Positions 30,536-44,336 are shown, counted from the first letter of the stretch. The stretch: DNA of 64,000 nt from Malaya genurostris (GCF_030247185.1 NC_080572.1:7457007-7521006); one strand, 5' to 3'. The notes: generated by a model not told the origin, from the sequence alone. Numbers and translations are program-made.

Positions 30536-31507
30536 TGTGTATGTGTGTATGTGTGTGCACTTTTCGAAGATATTTGAACGCGCTTAATTTTCTCAGAGAT
30601 GGCTGAACCGATTTTAACAAACTTGGGCTCGTTTGAAAGCTACTATCGGATCATTGATCAAGTTCGAAGATCAAATGGCTGTAACTTTTGGTTCCGGAGA
30701 TATGAATGTATAAGTGACGTAACCGACAAAAAGCGTTGTATTTGAACGCGCTCAATTTTCTCAGAGATGGCTGATCCGATTTTAACAAACTTGGGCTCGT
30801 TTGAAAGCTACTGTCGTGCCATTGATCAAGTTCGAAGATCAAATGGTTGTGACTTTGGGTTCCAGATATATGATTGTATAAGTGACGTAACCGACAAAAC
30901 ACGTTGATTTTTACCGCTCTTATATATATAAGGGTGCCAAAATTTTGGGATCAACTCTATTTCCGTAAAGTTCTAGTGCTCAAAAGTTTAAGCACCTCGA
31001 AAAAAGCCTTCATGCAAAATTTGAGCTAAATCGGACATGCGTAAGGGGTGCTGCCCGGTGGTAAAGGTTTGACAATTTTCGATCTTGAAAAAGCACCATA
31101 GGGGGGAGTACATGAAATTTCCAAAATCGAAAATTTTTTTTGATGCCAAAACTCTTAAAACTGCATAAAACATCGAAATTTAGTGTCATCTCAAAAAATT
31201 TTTTTTTGAAAAAAATAAACTTTCTGGGAAAATTTTTGATAAATTTTCTAAGTCCCAAAAATTCGATTTTTTCAAAAAAAATTTTTGCCTTTCTCTATAG
31301 AAAGGTATTAGAATTGCTGGAAAAACGGACTTTCGAACGGAGCCTCGGAGACCCATAGTGTCATATACCATTCGACTCAGTTCGTCGAGATAGGAAAATG
31401 TCTGTGTGTGTGTGTGTGTGTATGTGTGTGTGTATGTGTGTATGTGTATGCACTTTTCGAAGATATTTGAACGCGCTCAATTTTCTCAGAGATGGCTGAA
31501 CCGATTT

Positions 31508-31765
31508 TTAGATTAGCATCACTGTTCTCATACAAATAGGCAACGCAAATGTCAAGCACTAGTTTGGAAAAATGATGCTGACTGTGTGACATAAACACTG
31601 AAGCATGCTTTTGTGAACTACTCGAATCAATCTGAATCAATTGGTGTCAAAATTAGTATCCAAAATTATTTAGTAAAAGTATGAAACATATTTTCATGAG
31701 ACTGTTATGAAAGAAGAGAAAGGCATTATCACACCACTAGGTGGATTAAGAAGGGTTTTTTATAT
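31508..31765 (+). repeat. short dispersed repeat (match to 12096-12300)
   Basis: Begins AGATTAGCATCAC and ends with GGCATTATCACACCACTAGG. It directly abuts the truncated fourth unit of the tandem array. Confidence 0.65.
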
Positions 31766-31829
31766 ATATAAAAAATAGGTATAGAATTCGCTCAAACTTT
31801 CGAAAAATTTTTCTGAGGCCCGGAGGGCC

Positions 31830-31876
31830 GAATGTCATATACCAATCGATTCAGCTCGACGAACTGAGCAAATGTC

Positions 31877-31908
<32 letters not shown>

Positions 31909-33650
31909 TGTGTATGTGTGTGTGTCTGTATGTGTGTTGTCAACTAAGAGGTCGATATCTCAGAGATGGCTGGACCGATTTTGATCAAACTAGTCGCAAA
32001 TGAAAGGTCTCCCCGTCACCCAAAACGCTATTGAATGGTTTTGAGATAGAATGTTTACTTTTTGAGTTATACGGAGTTTTATGTCAAAATTTTCAGTTTT
32101 TTGACAGTATCTGTCACAATTGACCTTGAAAACAGAATATGTTTTTAGACTTAGATTCCGCACGGTAATAGCTATCCAACAAGCCATAGTTTGTTAAAAT
32201 CCGTCCATTTTTAACGGAGATATCAATATTTTTGTGTAAACGACTTTTCCCATTATTCCAGCAGTAGAAGTTTTGAGCACTGTATGACAAAGAAATGCTT
32301 GGGAGCAACGGAAAACACGATTTTTATACTGTGACATACAATTGTTTCTAAGTGCCCAAAAGACTGTGTACAGCATCCTTTATCATGACAATTTGCCTTG
32401 GACCGATTTTAGTACGGTTCGTTTTTGGCAACATAATCGTTCGAATATGGCATTTATAAACCAGATGATATCAGCATTTTCGAGTTGAAAGTAATTCCAT
32501 AATTATATTGATTTAAACTACTTACAGCAATAAAAGCTGGAAGAACATAACTTCCATATACCATACGACTCAGTTCGTCGAGATCAGCAAATGCGTGTGT
32601 GACAAATAATTTCACTTAATTTTTTCGGAGATGGCTAAACCGTTTTCTACAAACTCAGATTCATATGAAAACTAGTGTACTTCCAAATTTGGATCCGACT
32701 TCTGATTTCGGAACCACAGGATGACATGTGAAACGTGAATTAAATTAATGCAATTAATTTTTCTCGTAGATGGCTGAACCGATCTAAGATTCAAATGAAA
32801 TCTAAGAATCATCTATGATTCAAATGAGAAGTCTTAAAATCCTATAAAAATTAGTCAGATCCGATTTCTGGTTTAGGAGATACGGGGTGATTAGTATAAA
32901 AATGTCCATTTCACATAAATTAATCAGGTTTATCGGGTTTGCAAATTTGGATAGTCGATTACCAAATAAATTTATTTCAGTTCAAGCGGTATTCTTTTTT
33001 GGATTCGGAATGTACCCCCAAATTTTAATTCGCACTACAATTTCTCAAAGATGTCTACACACTCCTCAGGTGAATTTATCTGATGTCGGCTACACCGATC
33101 TTAGAACTCCGGATCCAGTTTCGAATCGTTTCTCAAAGTTTAATCATTTTTTCAAAAAGGCCAAATCGAACTTCAAAAACAAAAATTCAAATTAAAGGAC
33201 TTAAGGTCCCATACAAAATTGGTGAATTTTATCCGATTCTGGAATTACAGATGATGAATTTTTAAAATTCATACCGATATAGAAGATGTAAATTGTTTGG
33301 CGTATTAATCTATGGCCATTCGAATCATTTTGGGTTATGCTAGTTCCTGAATACCAGCTCTGGAAGTATCATAAATAATGACGAAAAACTCTAAAGTGGA
33401 ACTTACTTCGACATCTCATGGAATGTTCAATCGAATGTCACACGTTAAGATTGAAATTCGATACGATTTGCAGATTCGAAATTACAGGGTAATGAGTGAT
33501 TAAAATCTCAATTTGCCGTTTGAAACGACGATAATTAAAATAATGTCATGAGAACTAAAACACCTAAGAATATCCATGCAAAAAAACACATGCGGGTTGA
33601 TAAAAAAAGGTATCATCTCACTGCTAGGTGGATTAATCACGTTTTTTACT
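31830..33650 (+). repeat. composite dispersed repeat, copy B (uninterrupted)
   Basis: Homologous to 7305-8073 plus 11747-12095. At 32680-32700 it lacks the I-type insertion present in copy A, so it serves as an empty-site comparison. It ends with the ATCTCACTGCTAGGTGG phrase at about 33610-33650. No supported coding frame. Confidence 0.75.
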
Positions 33651-34981
<1,331 letters not shown>

Positions 34982-35215
34982 CATTACCTTCCCTTTAACT
35001 TGAATGGATTTTATACGTAAACACGCACAGGGTTTTCCTTAAATCGAAAAATACACGCATCGTAATTAAAAGCTTCACAGTTTTCTTTCTTCGAAGTCAG
35101 TTGTTGTTTGACTAGTAGTTCCACTAAACCATACGTTGCTTTTATAAAAATATCGAAAAAAAAATTTCCACGCATATCTATAAAATATATCACGAAACTA
35201 GAATTAAATAAAGTT

Positions 35216-35575
35216 TATTGACCCTTTTAAGAATTAGTTCTGACTTCAACTGCGTCCATTATGTTAGTTCATCCAATAGCTAAATTTGAATAGAAATGTA
35301 ATGATACAAACAAACTCTAAATAGTTATGAAATAATCAACAAAATGTATAAAAATTGCAGCTTTTTTATAATTTATAGCAGTTAATCGTTTGGTTCAAAT
35401 AATATTCTTGAGTAGATTTAATAATTATTGACAAAATACCAAATATGATATTTAAAAAAAAAGAGGATATATTAGAATTATATTAGGATAAGAATTCTAT
35501 GTAGAAGTGATGCTACGGCGAAGAAAAATTTATGTAAACTACCTTAAGAAATAAACGTACTTATGAAAATAAATA
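35216..35575 (+). mobile_element. I-type element 3'UTR remnant
   Basis: Matches the 3'UTRs of the two I-type copies (11354-11734 and 48299-48680) from the CCTTTTAAGAATTAGTTCTG phrase to the AAATAAACGTACTTATG end, with many substitutions and small deletions. There is no coding part. It is either an extremely 5'-truncated older insertion or a related subfamily. Confidence 0.8.
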
Positions 35576-36531
35576 GAACCAAATAAAATTCACAAGAAAT
35601 TTCAAATCCAATTGTGAAGTTGAAAATCCGAAGCGAAAATGATTTCCTGTTATTGGCTGACTGCACTCGCCTGGCCTACGAAAGCGACAGTAATCAAGTT
35701 TACCGCACTTCTTAAGATAAGCTAATTTCCCAATGGAACGATATTATCGCGCATGCAAAAGTGCACCATAAAATAGCGCATTTCCGTGCCAATGCGTCAT
35801 AATTTTCCGCCATATGTCGGATACGTAGTACAGTAAAGTCGAGCCCTCGCACCTACTGCATCAGCACTCTGCTCGACAGGAAAAGGCCGAACACTTCCGC
35901 GTGAAAGAAGACTAGCGTTGCAGCTGCCGTGCACTTGCAATTCCTTTCACTGGCTGGCGTGGCTGCTGCTTAGTGCAACTTAAAAACCGAACTTCATGGG
36001 TAGTCGGGCTGAAGATGGATTGTAATTGAGTCCAAGAGTATGTTACTACATGGCTCTAATTTGTTTATAGTAAAAAGAAGTAAGCACCCCCGTTTGATGC
36101 AATAATACTTTACAACATGCTCTAAAATGAGTCTTACACAGACGAATGTAATAGTCGTTGGAGTTTTGAATATTCTTTTGTTTTCAAACAATTAATTGCG
36201 AAATAACTCAATCTGGATCCGATAAATTTAATGGAGTGTTTACTCGTCGGATGTCGACTTAAGTCGATTAATAAACAACCAAATTACCATAGATCATTTG
36301 TATTAATCAATAACTGGTTCATAGTCGATTTCAGTAATTATACATCCTTGTGATGACGATGTCACCGTAAGTTACTTCGTTTGACACAGAATTCATAAAT
36401 ACATAGAAATATATTTGAATCGCAGTTGGAGCGTCACTAAACGGAACTTAGTCACACCGTTTCGGGTTCGTTTTGTCCGAAATCCAACGCTTTTACTTGA
36501 AATGCTACATGCTTTCAAAAAGTGGCAAGTA
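35576..36531. other. no gene seen
   Basis: No supported features. Locally GC-richer around 35640-35960, without a recognisable frame. Confidence 0.4.
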
Positions 36532-36738
36532 TCAGATACTACCGATTCTAGTAACTGAAGTCACACCACCGAAGCCAAGTCCAGCTGCATTGCGCGGTAT
36601 GGTTGAAGGTGCGAAATTGTACACGCTGTGCAACGAGCAGTAAAGTTCTCCATCAAAACCATCCAGAATTGCTACATGCAGGCATAAAATAAATAATAGC
36701 AGCTGCAAAAAACCGAAGAATGACTTCGTTCCATACAT
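36532..36738 (-). CDS. candidate secreted-peptide exon, 68 codons
   Basis: From ATG 36738 the first ~25 residues (KSFFGFLQLLLFILCLHVA) look like a good signal peptide. They are followed by a short Gly/Ser-containing stretch (AGLGFGG) to a TGA at 36532. A possible splice donor (GGTAGTATC) lies just before the stop on the minus strand, so this could be a first coding exon. No family is recognised. Of the short frames here it is the one I find most gene-like, but it remains weak. Confidence 0.25.
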   Translation of the reverse strand: MYGTKSFFGFLQLLLFILCLHVAILDGFDGELYCSLHSVYNFAPSTIPRNAAGLGFGGVTSVTRIGSI

Positions 36739-37310
36739 TACTCGTTTTACTGCTTTGTTTTGTTTTTTTTTGGAGTATCTTTCTTGTTATAGTTGATTTG
36801 TCTCAGTTTTCTTAGTAAATTCCTATTTAAACTCTTATTCTTTCTTTTTAGCATATTTGACAAATACCCTGATATACAGGAATGCGCTATGGTACAAAAC
36901 CGTGATGGTCACTTATATGACGCTTTGGAATATTTAACATTCATCATTTTGTAATTTCGAAACCGAAAGTCGGATTTGAATAAAACTCAATATCAGTTGA
37001 TGAGACCATAAGACAATTTAATTGAATCTAATTTCGTGAAAATCTCTCATGTTTGTGAGAATGAATTCCGTTTTAGTGTTTTTGATTACCAGAGCTTCCG
37101 GAAACCAGGGATTAGTACACCGAAGTAAGTTTGTTAACTTACATGGTCTGCAAACTAGAAGAATTGCATGACCGGTCAAGTAAATTTTCAGGAACAACAG
37201 AAATATAAAATTAACATCATAAAATTTTGAAATTCAAATGAATATTTTTTTTATTTAGCGATATAATTAATAAAGCACACTGCCGAGAGTATCAAATAAA
37301 TATTGACAAT
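36739..37310. other. no gene seen
   Basis: No supported features. Confidence 0.4.
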
Positions 37311-37311
37311 T

Positions 37312-38445
37312 TTGTCTAAACTTTAAATTCAATATAGTACTATTGGCAAATTGACTCCCAGCTTGAAATACTTCGTAAAGGAAAGAAGTTGTATTCATTT
37401 AAAACAAATAGTCTTGTAGGAAAATTACTTACAGTCAGAGTTGAGAAAATCATGATCAGAAAAAGTTCATTGGATTATCACTCTTTAAAAAATCTGTTCA
37501 AGAGATTCTCTAAAAAAAACTCAGTGACTGAAAAAATTACTTCCGAGATTCTCATTCATGGAACAAGCATCCACAAAACTCTAAACCTCGGGGCTCACAA
37601 GTGATTTATTGTGTCAGCAAAATTTGATGATGAATATTCACCGACAGAAATATTCGATGCTACTACTCGTCAGTTCGACACCGGAGTGATTCGCGCAAGA
37701 TTTAATTATTATATTTTCAGCAATAATAAAATCTCTACTGAATAAATTCGCAACTGAGAAATAATGACTGCAATATCTTCGATGCACGTAGGGTGGTTTA
37801 TATGAACAACAATATTTTTTTACACATTTCAAATAGTGATTATAGCGACGAAAGACTGTTTGAATTCCAGCTGATTGATTACACTGCACTATTTAGATTA
37901 AATTCAATGAAACGCTACTTAGCATGAATTTTATTTCTGGAAGTAACAAGAGCGCAGCATTGTCAGCATGTCTTAAACATACAGTAGACGTATCGTTTGA
38001 ACTTGCGTAGCGATAGCTTGCGCTCCTGTTATTTCTATGTATAAAATTCAAGATAAATTGGGTAATATTTTTTATCAACTGTTTTTATTACCATTATAAT
38101 TATTATTAATCGCAGCACGTGGTGCTTCTATTGATGATATTACGGTATTGCTGAATAAATACATCGAATACATTACCACTATTGATCCACTTATTAACCA
38201 CCCTACGCGCACTAAACATTTTCAGAAAGGTTCTGTTTTTGTTCATCGGTAAATTCATTAATCATGTATTTTGCAAAGGGTTTAGATATAACGTCTATGA
38301 TAATTCATTTCCTAGAAATCTAAAGCAGGAAAATTTATATGTGGTTTTGTTCACTTGTGCGAACTATCACAATTTAAGCAATGAACAATTTTTCATTGTA
38401 TGACCAAAGCCCTGACAACGACGATATTGTGTAAGATTCGCAATG
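37312..38445 (-). pseudogene. decayed Jockey-type gag remnant
   Basis: Two islands match the Jockey ORF1 at 20302-21110 in the same orientation. Around 38390-38445 the minus strand encodes RRCQGFGH followed by a KNC, part of a zinc knuckle. Around 37312-37415 the sequence follows the gag C-terminus and its junction region (CTTGAAATACTTCG, AGTCTTGTAGG). The stretch between is scrambled and mostly unrecognisable, with stops in all frames. This is an old, dead copy or related subfamily. Confidence 0.65.
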
Positions 38446-39505
38446 CTATCACCATCTGCCTATTGATCATTTAATCATATATTTTTATACAACTAATGGC
38501 ATCAATATCATTGATTGTGCTCTAACAAATAGTTTCATTACTAAATTCCTATTCAATTTTTAATGTTTGTGTGATGAACTCTGGTCAACGATTTCAAATG
38601 GTTGTACAAATTTAGGACCGCATATAAATATGGGTGCTGCTACCCTGTTTCGATTCGACTTCACATTAAGTATAAATACAGAAATTACAGATGACTCGTA
38701 TTTGTCCAAAATCACAGACTAGCGTCATCACTGTCATCATGCTGATGACACTGATTGTAGGTCATATATACTACCCTCTATCATTATTCACATTACGTAT
38801 CTAAGTGCAGAAGTTATAGATCGTAGTTACGACGATCAAACCTGTTTACTGACGCTTGCGATTGCCGCATCTTAAGTCGGTAAATTGAGCGACTCGCTGG
38901 TGCCAACAAGAGTGGTGACCCCAGTGACACACAAACGAAGACACTCGTAATCCAAGTTGATGAACGGAATAGTTTTCGCTTTCAAATTACTAGAAACACT
39001 TGGCTCTCAATAGTAAAACTGCTGTCTCCGTCGTGATCATGTTGCTCTGATAAGACAAGGCCAGGTTTTAGTACTTATGAATTCATTACTTATAAACTGA
39101 AGTCTGTCTACAGCTAAATTATTTTATTTCATTTGCCTACAGCTAAATTATTTAGGTGTGTGACTTTTGAAACTCTCTACTTTATCTCGTTGTATAACAT
39201 GATTACATTCAGTGAAATGACGTTGAAACAGAAGATTCGACAAGCCATATGTAGTTATGGTAAAAATCTAAAAGTTTGTTTTCTACCGGTACTATCAATG
39301 AGAGTACATACGAGAAAAAATGTCTACGAAAGCGGTTGCTAATATATTTCGGAAGTCACGATATCCATCTCTGTTTTGGCCGAATTAGACCTCCTCTTGT
39401 CACTATGCAATATTCGTCCTAGAATGGTAAGGGACAAGAGGTCAAATACGTGCAAAAAACAGCCAATCTACCAAATGGGATTGAAAACAGAAAAACTTTT
39501 AGACT
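38446..39505. other. no gene seen
   Basis: No supported features. Confidence 0.4.
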
Positions 39506-39590
39506 GTATGTGCGGGGTTGGGAATCGAACTCAGATCGGCTGCGTAAAGAGCATCGACTTACCCATCACACTATACCCGATCAACAGAGC
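39506..39590 (-). repeat. tRNA-headed SINE fragment
   Basis: On the minus strand it reads GGGTATAGTGTGATGGG (A-box-like) and, about 35 bp on, GAGTTCGATTCCC (B-box). Acceptor-like pairing is poor and the sequence is not a functional tRNA by eye, so I call it a SINE head. Confidence 0.6.
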
Positions 39591-39829
39591 GTAACAGGAT
39601 TCTATCAACATATTATATGATCTTAATATTTATATCTCGTTATGTTATAAATATGATTCCAAATCAGAAGCAAACATTCAGATTTTATTAAGATTATAGA
39701 TTTTGAAATGGCGGACTAAATTTTAAATTTGAGAACGTTCCTAAGTAATTCTTACTTAAATCGTGCAAAATATTTGTTCAAATATTAATTTTAAATTGAG
39801 AATAAATATTTTTCCAAATGATTTTGCGC

Positions 39830-40129
39830 TTTTTCTCTTACGAACAAAGAAAGGTAAGGCAAAAGCTTTAAAACTCGACTAAAAAATATTGGAAGAAGTG
39901 ATATAGCATTCGACTCAGTTAATTGAATTGTGCAATGATTTGATGATTTTCACAAGCTTGCAGTCAAATGAATGCTTGAATTCTTCAATTTTATCGGTGA
40001 CCGATTTTTTTTCCGAAATCACAGAGTGATAAGTGGTAAAAATTTCAAAACGTCTTCAAAAGTGACGCTGCAATAAACGAAAAACAAAATCTAAACTGGG
40101 GTCAAAACCAAAATCTAAACTCAGCTTAA
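39830..40129 (+). repeat. dispersed repeat copy interrupted by the rosa-like element
   Basis: Contains AGCATTCGACTCAGTTAATTG and later phrases typical of the family, such as CGAAATCACAGAGTGATAAG. It is cut at the TA (40130-40131) by the rosa-like transposon and probably resumes after 41058. Confidence 0.5.
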
Positions 40130-40131
40130 TA

Positions 40132-41056
40132 TAGGGTGATTTTTTAAGAGCTTGAGAACTTTTTTAAACAATAAAACGCATAAAATTTGCAAAATCTCAT
40201 CGGTTCTTTATTTTAAACGTTAGATTGGTACATGACATTTACTTTTTGAAGATAATTTCATTTAAATGTTGACCGCGGCTGCGTCTTAGGTGGTCCATTC
40301 GGAAAGTCCAATTTTGGGCAACTTTTTCGAGCATTTCGGCCGGAATAGCCCGAATTTCTTCGGAAATGTTGTCTTCCAAAGCTGGAATAGTTACTGGCTT
40401 ATTTCTGTAGACTTTAGACTTGACGTAGCCCCACAAAAAATAGTCTAAAGGCGTCAAATCGCATGATCTTGGTGGCCAACTTACCGGTCCATTTCTTGAG
40501 ATGAATTGTTCTCCGAAGTTTTCCCTCAAAATGGCCATAGAATCGCGAGCTGTGTGGCATGTAGCGCCATCTTGTTGAAACCACATGTCAACCAAGTTCA
40601 GTTCTTCCATTTTTGGCAACAAAAAGTTTGTTAGCATCGAACGATAGCGATCGCCATTCACTGTAACGTTGCGTCCAACAGCATCTTTGAAAAAATACGG
40701 TCCAATGATTCCACCAGCGTACAAACCACACCAAACAGTGCATTTTTCGGGATGCATGGGCAGTTCTTGAACGGCTTCTGGTTGCTCTTCACTCCAAATG
40801 CGGCAATTTTGCTTATTTACGTAGCCATTCAACCAGAAATGAGCCTCATCGCTGAACAAAATTTGTCGATAAAAAAGCGGATTTTCCGAATGGACCACCT
40901 AAGACGCAGCCGCGGTCAACATTTAAATGAAATTATCTTCAAAAAGTAAATGTCATGTACCAATCTAACGTTTAAAATAAAGAACCGATGAGATTTTGCA
41001 AATTTTATGCGTTTTATTGTTTAAAAAAGTTCTCAAGCTCTTAAAAAATCACCCTG
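40132..41056 (-). mobile_element. rosa-like (DD41D) transposon derivative with 174-bp inverted ends (fold-back)
   Basis: A 925-bp element flanked by TA (40130-40131 and 41057-41058). Its two ends, 40132-40305 and 40883-41056, are inverted copies of each other that differ, by my reading, only at the outermost base. Both include the stop codon and C-terminal codons of the transposase. The 5' end of the original element and the N-terminal half of the gene are gone, replaced by an inverted second 3' end. It is probably non-autonomous but has two equivalent termini. Confidence 0.9.
40239..40882 (-). pseudogene. DD41D (rosa-like) transposase, C-terminal catalytic part only
   Basis: Encodes FSDEAHFWLNGYVNKQN (first Asp), then WFQQDGATCHTA (second Asp) and TPLDYFLWGYVKSKV (third Asp), with 41 residues between the last two: the DD41D spacing of the rosa group. 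The helix-turn-helix DNA-binding N-terminus is missing. The open frame runs on into the inverted right arm and its first possible codon there (GTG at 40898) is not a credible start. The frame itself is uninterrupted to the stop at 40239, so the loss is recent or the catalytic part has been preserved by chance. Confidence 0.88.
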
Positions 41057-41639
41057 TACTTCTTCGATTTATAGGTCTTTTAATTGCGACTTCAATTTTA
41101 CCGGACCCCGGATGTACTGTAAATAGCGAAAAAAAATCCTAAATATATTCGTATCGATTTGTCTTTAGTTCTTGCTGTACTTTATACTATGTTGATCTGA
41201 TGATTTTTTACGTAGTTCTAAATAAAAAACTTTGTTAATATTACATTGAAAAATGTTCACTGGTGGCGCTGATGATATCATCATGGCCTAAAGCAAACTA
41301 AAGTAATATCGAATCACTTTCACAATTTTTAGATTCAAAATCAGTAAAATCGAAATGATTTGGTTAGGTCATCAATTAATAAGATCTACAAATGGCAGAA
41401 AAATCGATTTATCGCACCATAATACCTTTGAAAAGTTCAATCTATCCATATATGATAAATTTATGATAGTCTCATTTCGTAATATTTTGATTACTTCCAA
41501 TCCGGAACCATGAGCTGGGATTCGAAATTTGCAATGTAGAGTTTGAAGCAACCGACCCGCATTATGAGACTTTCCGTTTGAATCATTTTTCTGTGAGTCA
41601 ATCTAGGTAGATATCAAACAATCAAACCGGAATGAAAGT

Positions 41640-41950
41640 GCAATTTTGATGGTTTTTGAACATTACTTTCGGGGCTTCTGGATGCGGATATCGCAAACTA
41701 ATGTGACTAATAGACAATTGGTTCATCATCAATCATAAAAACTTGCTATTCTAATCGATGTTATATACACTTCTTCTGATTTTTCACTGTCTTTCAATCG
41801 AATTTTTATTCTAATCTAAATTTACGAAAATCGATTCAGCCATCTCCGGGAAAATAAAGTGCACATTCTAATCAAATATATCCACCAATCGACACACATA
41901 CACGTACAGACAATTCACTACTTCAACTAACGAGCAAACTGATTCGGCCC
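41640..41950 (-). repeat. dispersed repeat copy, minus orientation
   Basis: Contains, reverse complemented, the family phrase GGCTGAATCGATTTTCG (near 41828-41846) and a CA/GT-rich stretch. Diverged. Confidence 0.4.
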
Positions 41951-43600
41951 TCTTGGTACAAAGAAGAAAAAACTGAAAAACTATCATTCATTAGTAAAGT
42001 TCCTCAGATTCTATAAGGTAGTTTTGTTTCACAGAATTCAGTTCTTTACGTTCATTTACAACTTTTCTTCAGTACCAAAAAAGCTTGCTCATAGTTCTAA
42101 AATAACCCCTTCGTCATTCATATGCCGGTTGGAAGGAAACGACGAAAGAGGTGGAGAGCAATAGATTATTTTTGTAGCAATATGGACTTTCACTAGTTAT
42201 TATATGATGCCAATATATCCTTCCAACCTCAGTTGGTTCTCATGCCTCGATGCAATCGAAGTGTATGTTGGCAATTCGGTTCGAAACCAGTCGCTTAACT
42301 GTGCGTGACTTTTTTATGGCAAATCAAAACGCCTAAAGGTATGCAAATTCATCTTACTTCGCGAAATCTATTTTTAGATTTGCACGGTAAAACCTTTTTC
42401 CCCAAAAAATGGGTAATAACAGCTGAAAATTCGTACTAAATTTGTAACAAATTTAGATATAATATTGATATTTACATATCAAGGTTTCTAACAGTTTTGT
42501 TATCACCTAGGTTAAATTGAGTTATAAATTTTGTTATTTTTACTATTACCGAGGCCAAGATTATGACTAATTTAGATAGAAAAAAACGAAACAACCCCAG
42601 ATACAATTTTGTTCTCTCTTGTTGATCGGGTATCCGTCCCTAATTTATTTATATGTATAGCTTTTTACTCCAATGAGTTTAGCAAATACGAGACCAATAT
42701 ATTTGCATTTATATGGATATCTCCCACAATGTCTAATTTTTGCGACAATATGCAATATCCCAATCAGTTCTTCGAGATCAATTTCCTGCTCAATTGAATA
42801 AAGCTCTTCAATGCTGATAACATTTCAGGATCAGCATAATAATAAGAATAATTTCCTCGCTGTAGCAAATTTGCTCTTGCAAACTGCCCCAAGTGCTAAT
42901 TAATAAACGGCAACCATAGTTCATCTTTGATACTCGTTCTGTTAATCATCCAGACTTATGTGTTTCTTACTAAAGATAGAAAAGTCTGTACAAATATTCA
43001 CGCTCGAAAAATATTGCAACTATTTTGTAGAACATAGCTTGTGAGGAATGTCGAATTTTTATGCTCCATAATGTATTTTTGTGCTTCCTAATGATTTTTC
43101 ATGCGAAATAACAATTAATTGTCGACAACAAAGTTAGGTAGTTAAAGCAAAGTTATGGTACTACATTCCTATACAGAACATGACCTTCTGTTTCAACGCA
43201 CTTTGCAGCCGTCTCACAGGTCTATTGTATGGTCAGTACCGGACACTAAGAATCCGAGATGGTTAGTTTGAAGCTTGTTTAAATGACAAATTAGTTGTTT
43301 AAATGTTTTGTTTAGTAATGTATTGCCAATATGTCGCGTTACGTAGCATCAATCAAATTAATCAAAAACAGCATCGGTATTTGTTCAATATTTTTCATTA
43401 AAAATTTATTATTTTTTCCTACGCAGTCACAAACAAACGTTTTATATGAATATTTGTTCAAATTGTCTAGATTTAGAAAGTGGTTTACCACGGTTTTTCT
43501 AAGTTACTAAATTGAATATATTTTATAATCCTTACAACTTTCGAGTTTTGTAATTATAAAACGTGGCATTTTGCTTCTAGTTCAATCTTTATTTCTATAA
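41951..43600. other. no gene seen
   Basis: No supported features. A CGGTTCGAAACC phrase near 42270 resembles a B-box, but no convincing A-box partner was found. Confidence 0.4.
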
Positions 43601-43609
43601 TTTTGAAAT

Positions 43610-44336
43610 ATGTTTTTTTTGCATTTCTCATATAGAAAATATATATATATATATCACTTGAAAAACCGATTAGTAAAAATTGACTCGGAGGGCCAAATGT
43701 CATATACCAATCGACTCAGTTCATCGAGCTGTGTGTGTATGTGTGGAGTCGTACGGTCCTATACGGAATTCCTGAATTTCATCCGGATCCGACTTCCGGT
43801 TCCGGAGTTATAGGTTAAAGTGTATTCAATATTGTACACCGTCACTTGAACTGGCAAAACAGAAACTGTAAAAAATATTCTAAAATGGACTCAAAAGCGT
43901 TATTCCCAATCTTAGGGTGAAATGAAAGGTCTTATAGTCCTACCAAAAATTACTATATATTTTTGGATACAACTAAAATTTAAGTCGCCGTTTAGAGTCC
44001 GTTGGAAAAATCGTATAAAATCTTCAAAATTTGATTAAAAACTAGTAGAGTCTGTACGTCATGTTAGTTGGTGGCCGTATGAACCGACTTCGATTATACC
44101 GGTTCTCAGGTTCCGGTGCTGGACGTGAAACACTTCGCACTTCGTTTTCTAGTGGATGGCCTAATCGATCAGAGAACTGTTTCATTTTCCATGTTATACT
44201 AGTTAATGCACAAACTATATCTTGGTTTCTTTCAAAAATCGAAGAGAAACATTTTGAATAGAATACCACATTATATATTATATATGAGGAAGGCATCATT
44301 ACACCAATAGGTGGATTAACAAAGGTTTTTATATTT
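43610..44336 (+). repeat. dispersed repeat family copy with both ends
   Basis: Starts with CATTTCTCATATAGAAAATA and GACTCGGAGGGCC, contains ATACCAATCGACTCAGTTC, TCCGACTTCCGGTTCCGG and several family phrases. It ends with GGCATCATTACACCAATAGG. Non-coding; same family as 3930-4880. Confidence 0.6.

Larger units (their letters stand above)
27676..31505 (+). repeat. higher-order tandem array, four units
   Basis: Units start at about 27676, 29008, 30383 and 31283. A full unit (~1.33-1.38 kb) contains in order: a TGCCTTTCTCTATAGAAAGG head, ACCATTCGACTCAGTTCG, a GT/GTAT tract, a block of 168-bp subrepeats (4, 4, 2 and 1 copies), a TATATATATAAGGGTGCC spacer and a ~280-bp imperfect palindrome. Unit 3 is shortened and unit 4 is cut after the first subrepeat, at the start of another repeat (31508). 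Near identity between units points to recent amplification by unequal exchange. Confidence 0.9.

Noticed and set aside
39506..39590. Possible functional tRNA gene
   Set aside because: A and B boxes are present, but acceptor and anticodon stems do not pair convincingly. Several diverged copies exist, so a SINE head is more likely.
40752..40949. Plus-strand open frame ending with the same residues as the minus-strand rosa transposase
   Set aside because: It is the inverted duplicate of the transposase 3' end in the right arm, read in its own sense; not a separate gene.
42225..42290. Possible tRNA or SINE head with a GGTTCGAAACC B-box
   Set aside because: No matching A-box at the right spacing and no related copy in the window.
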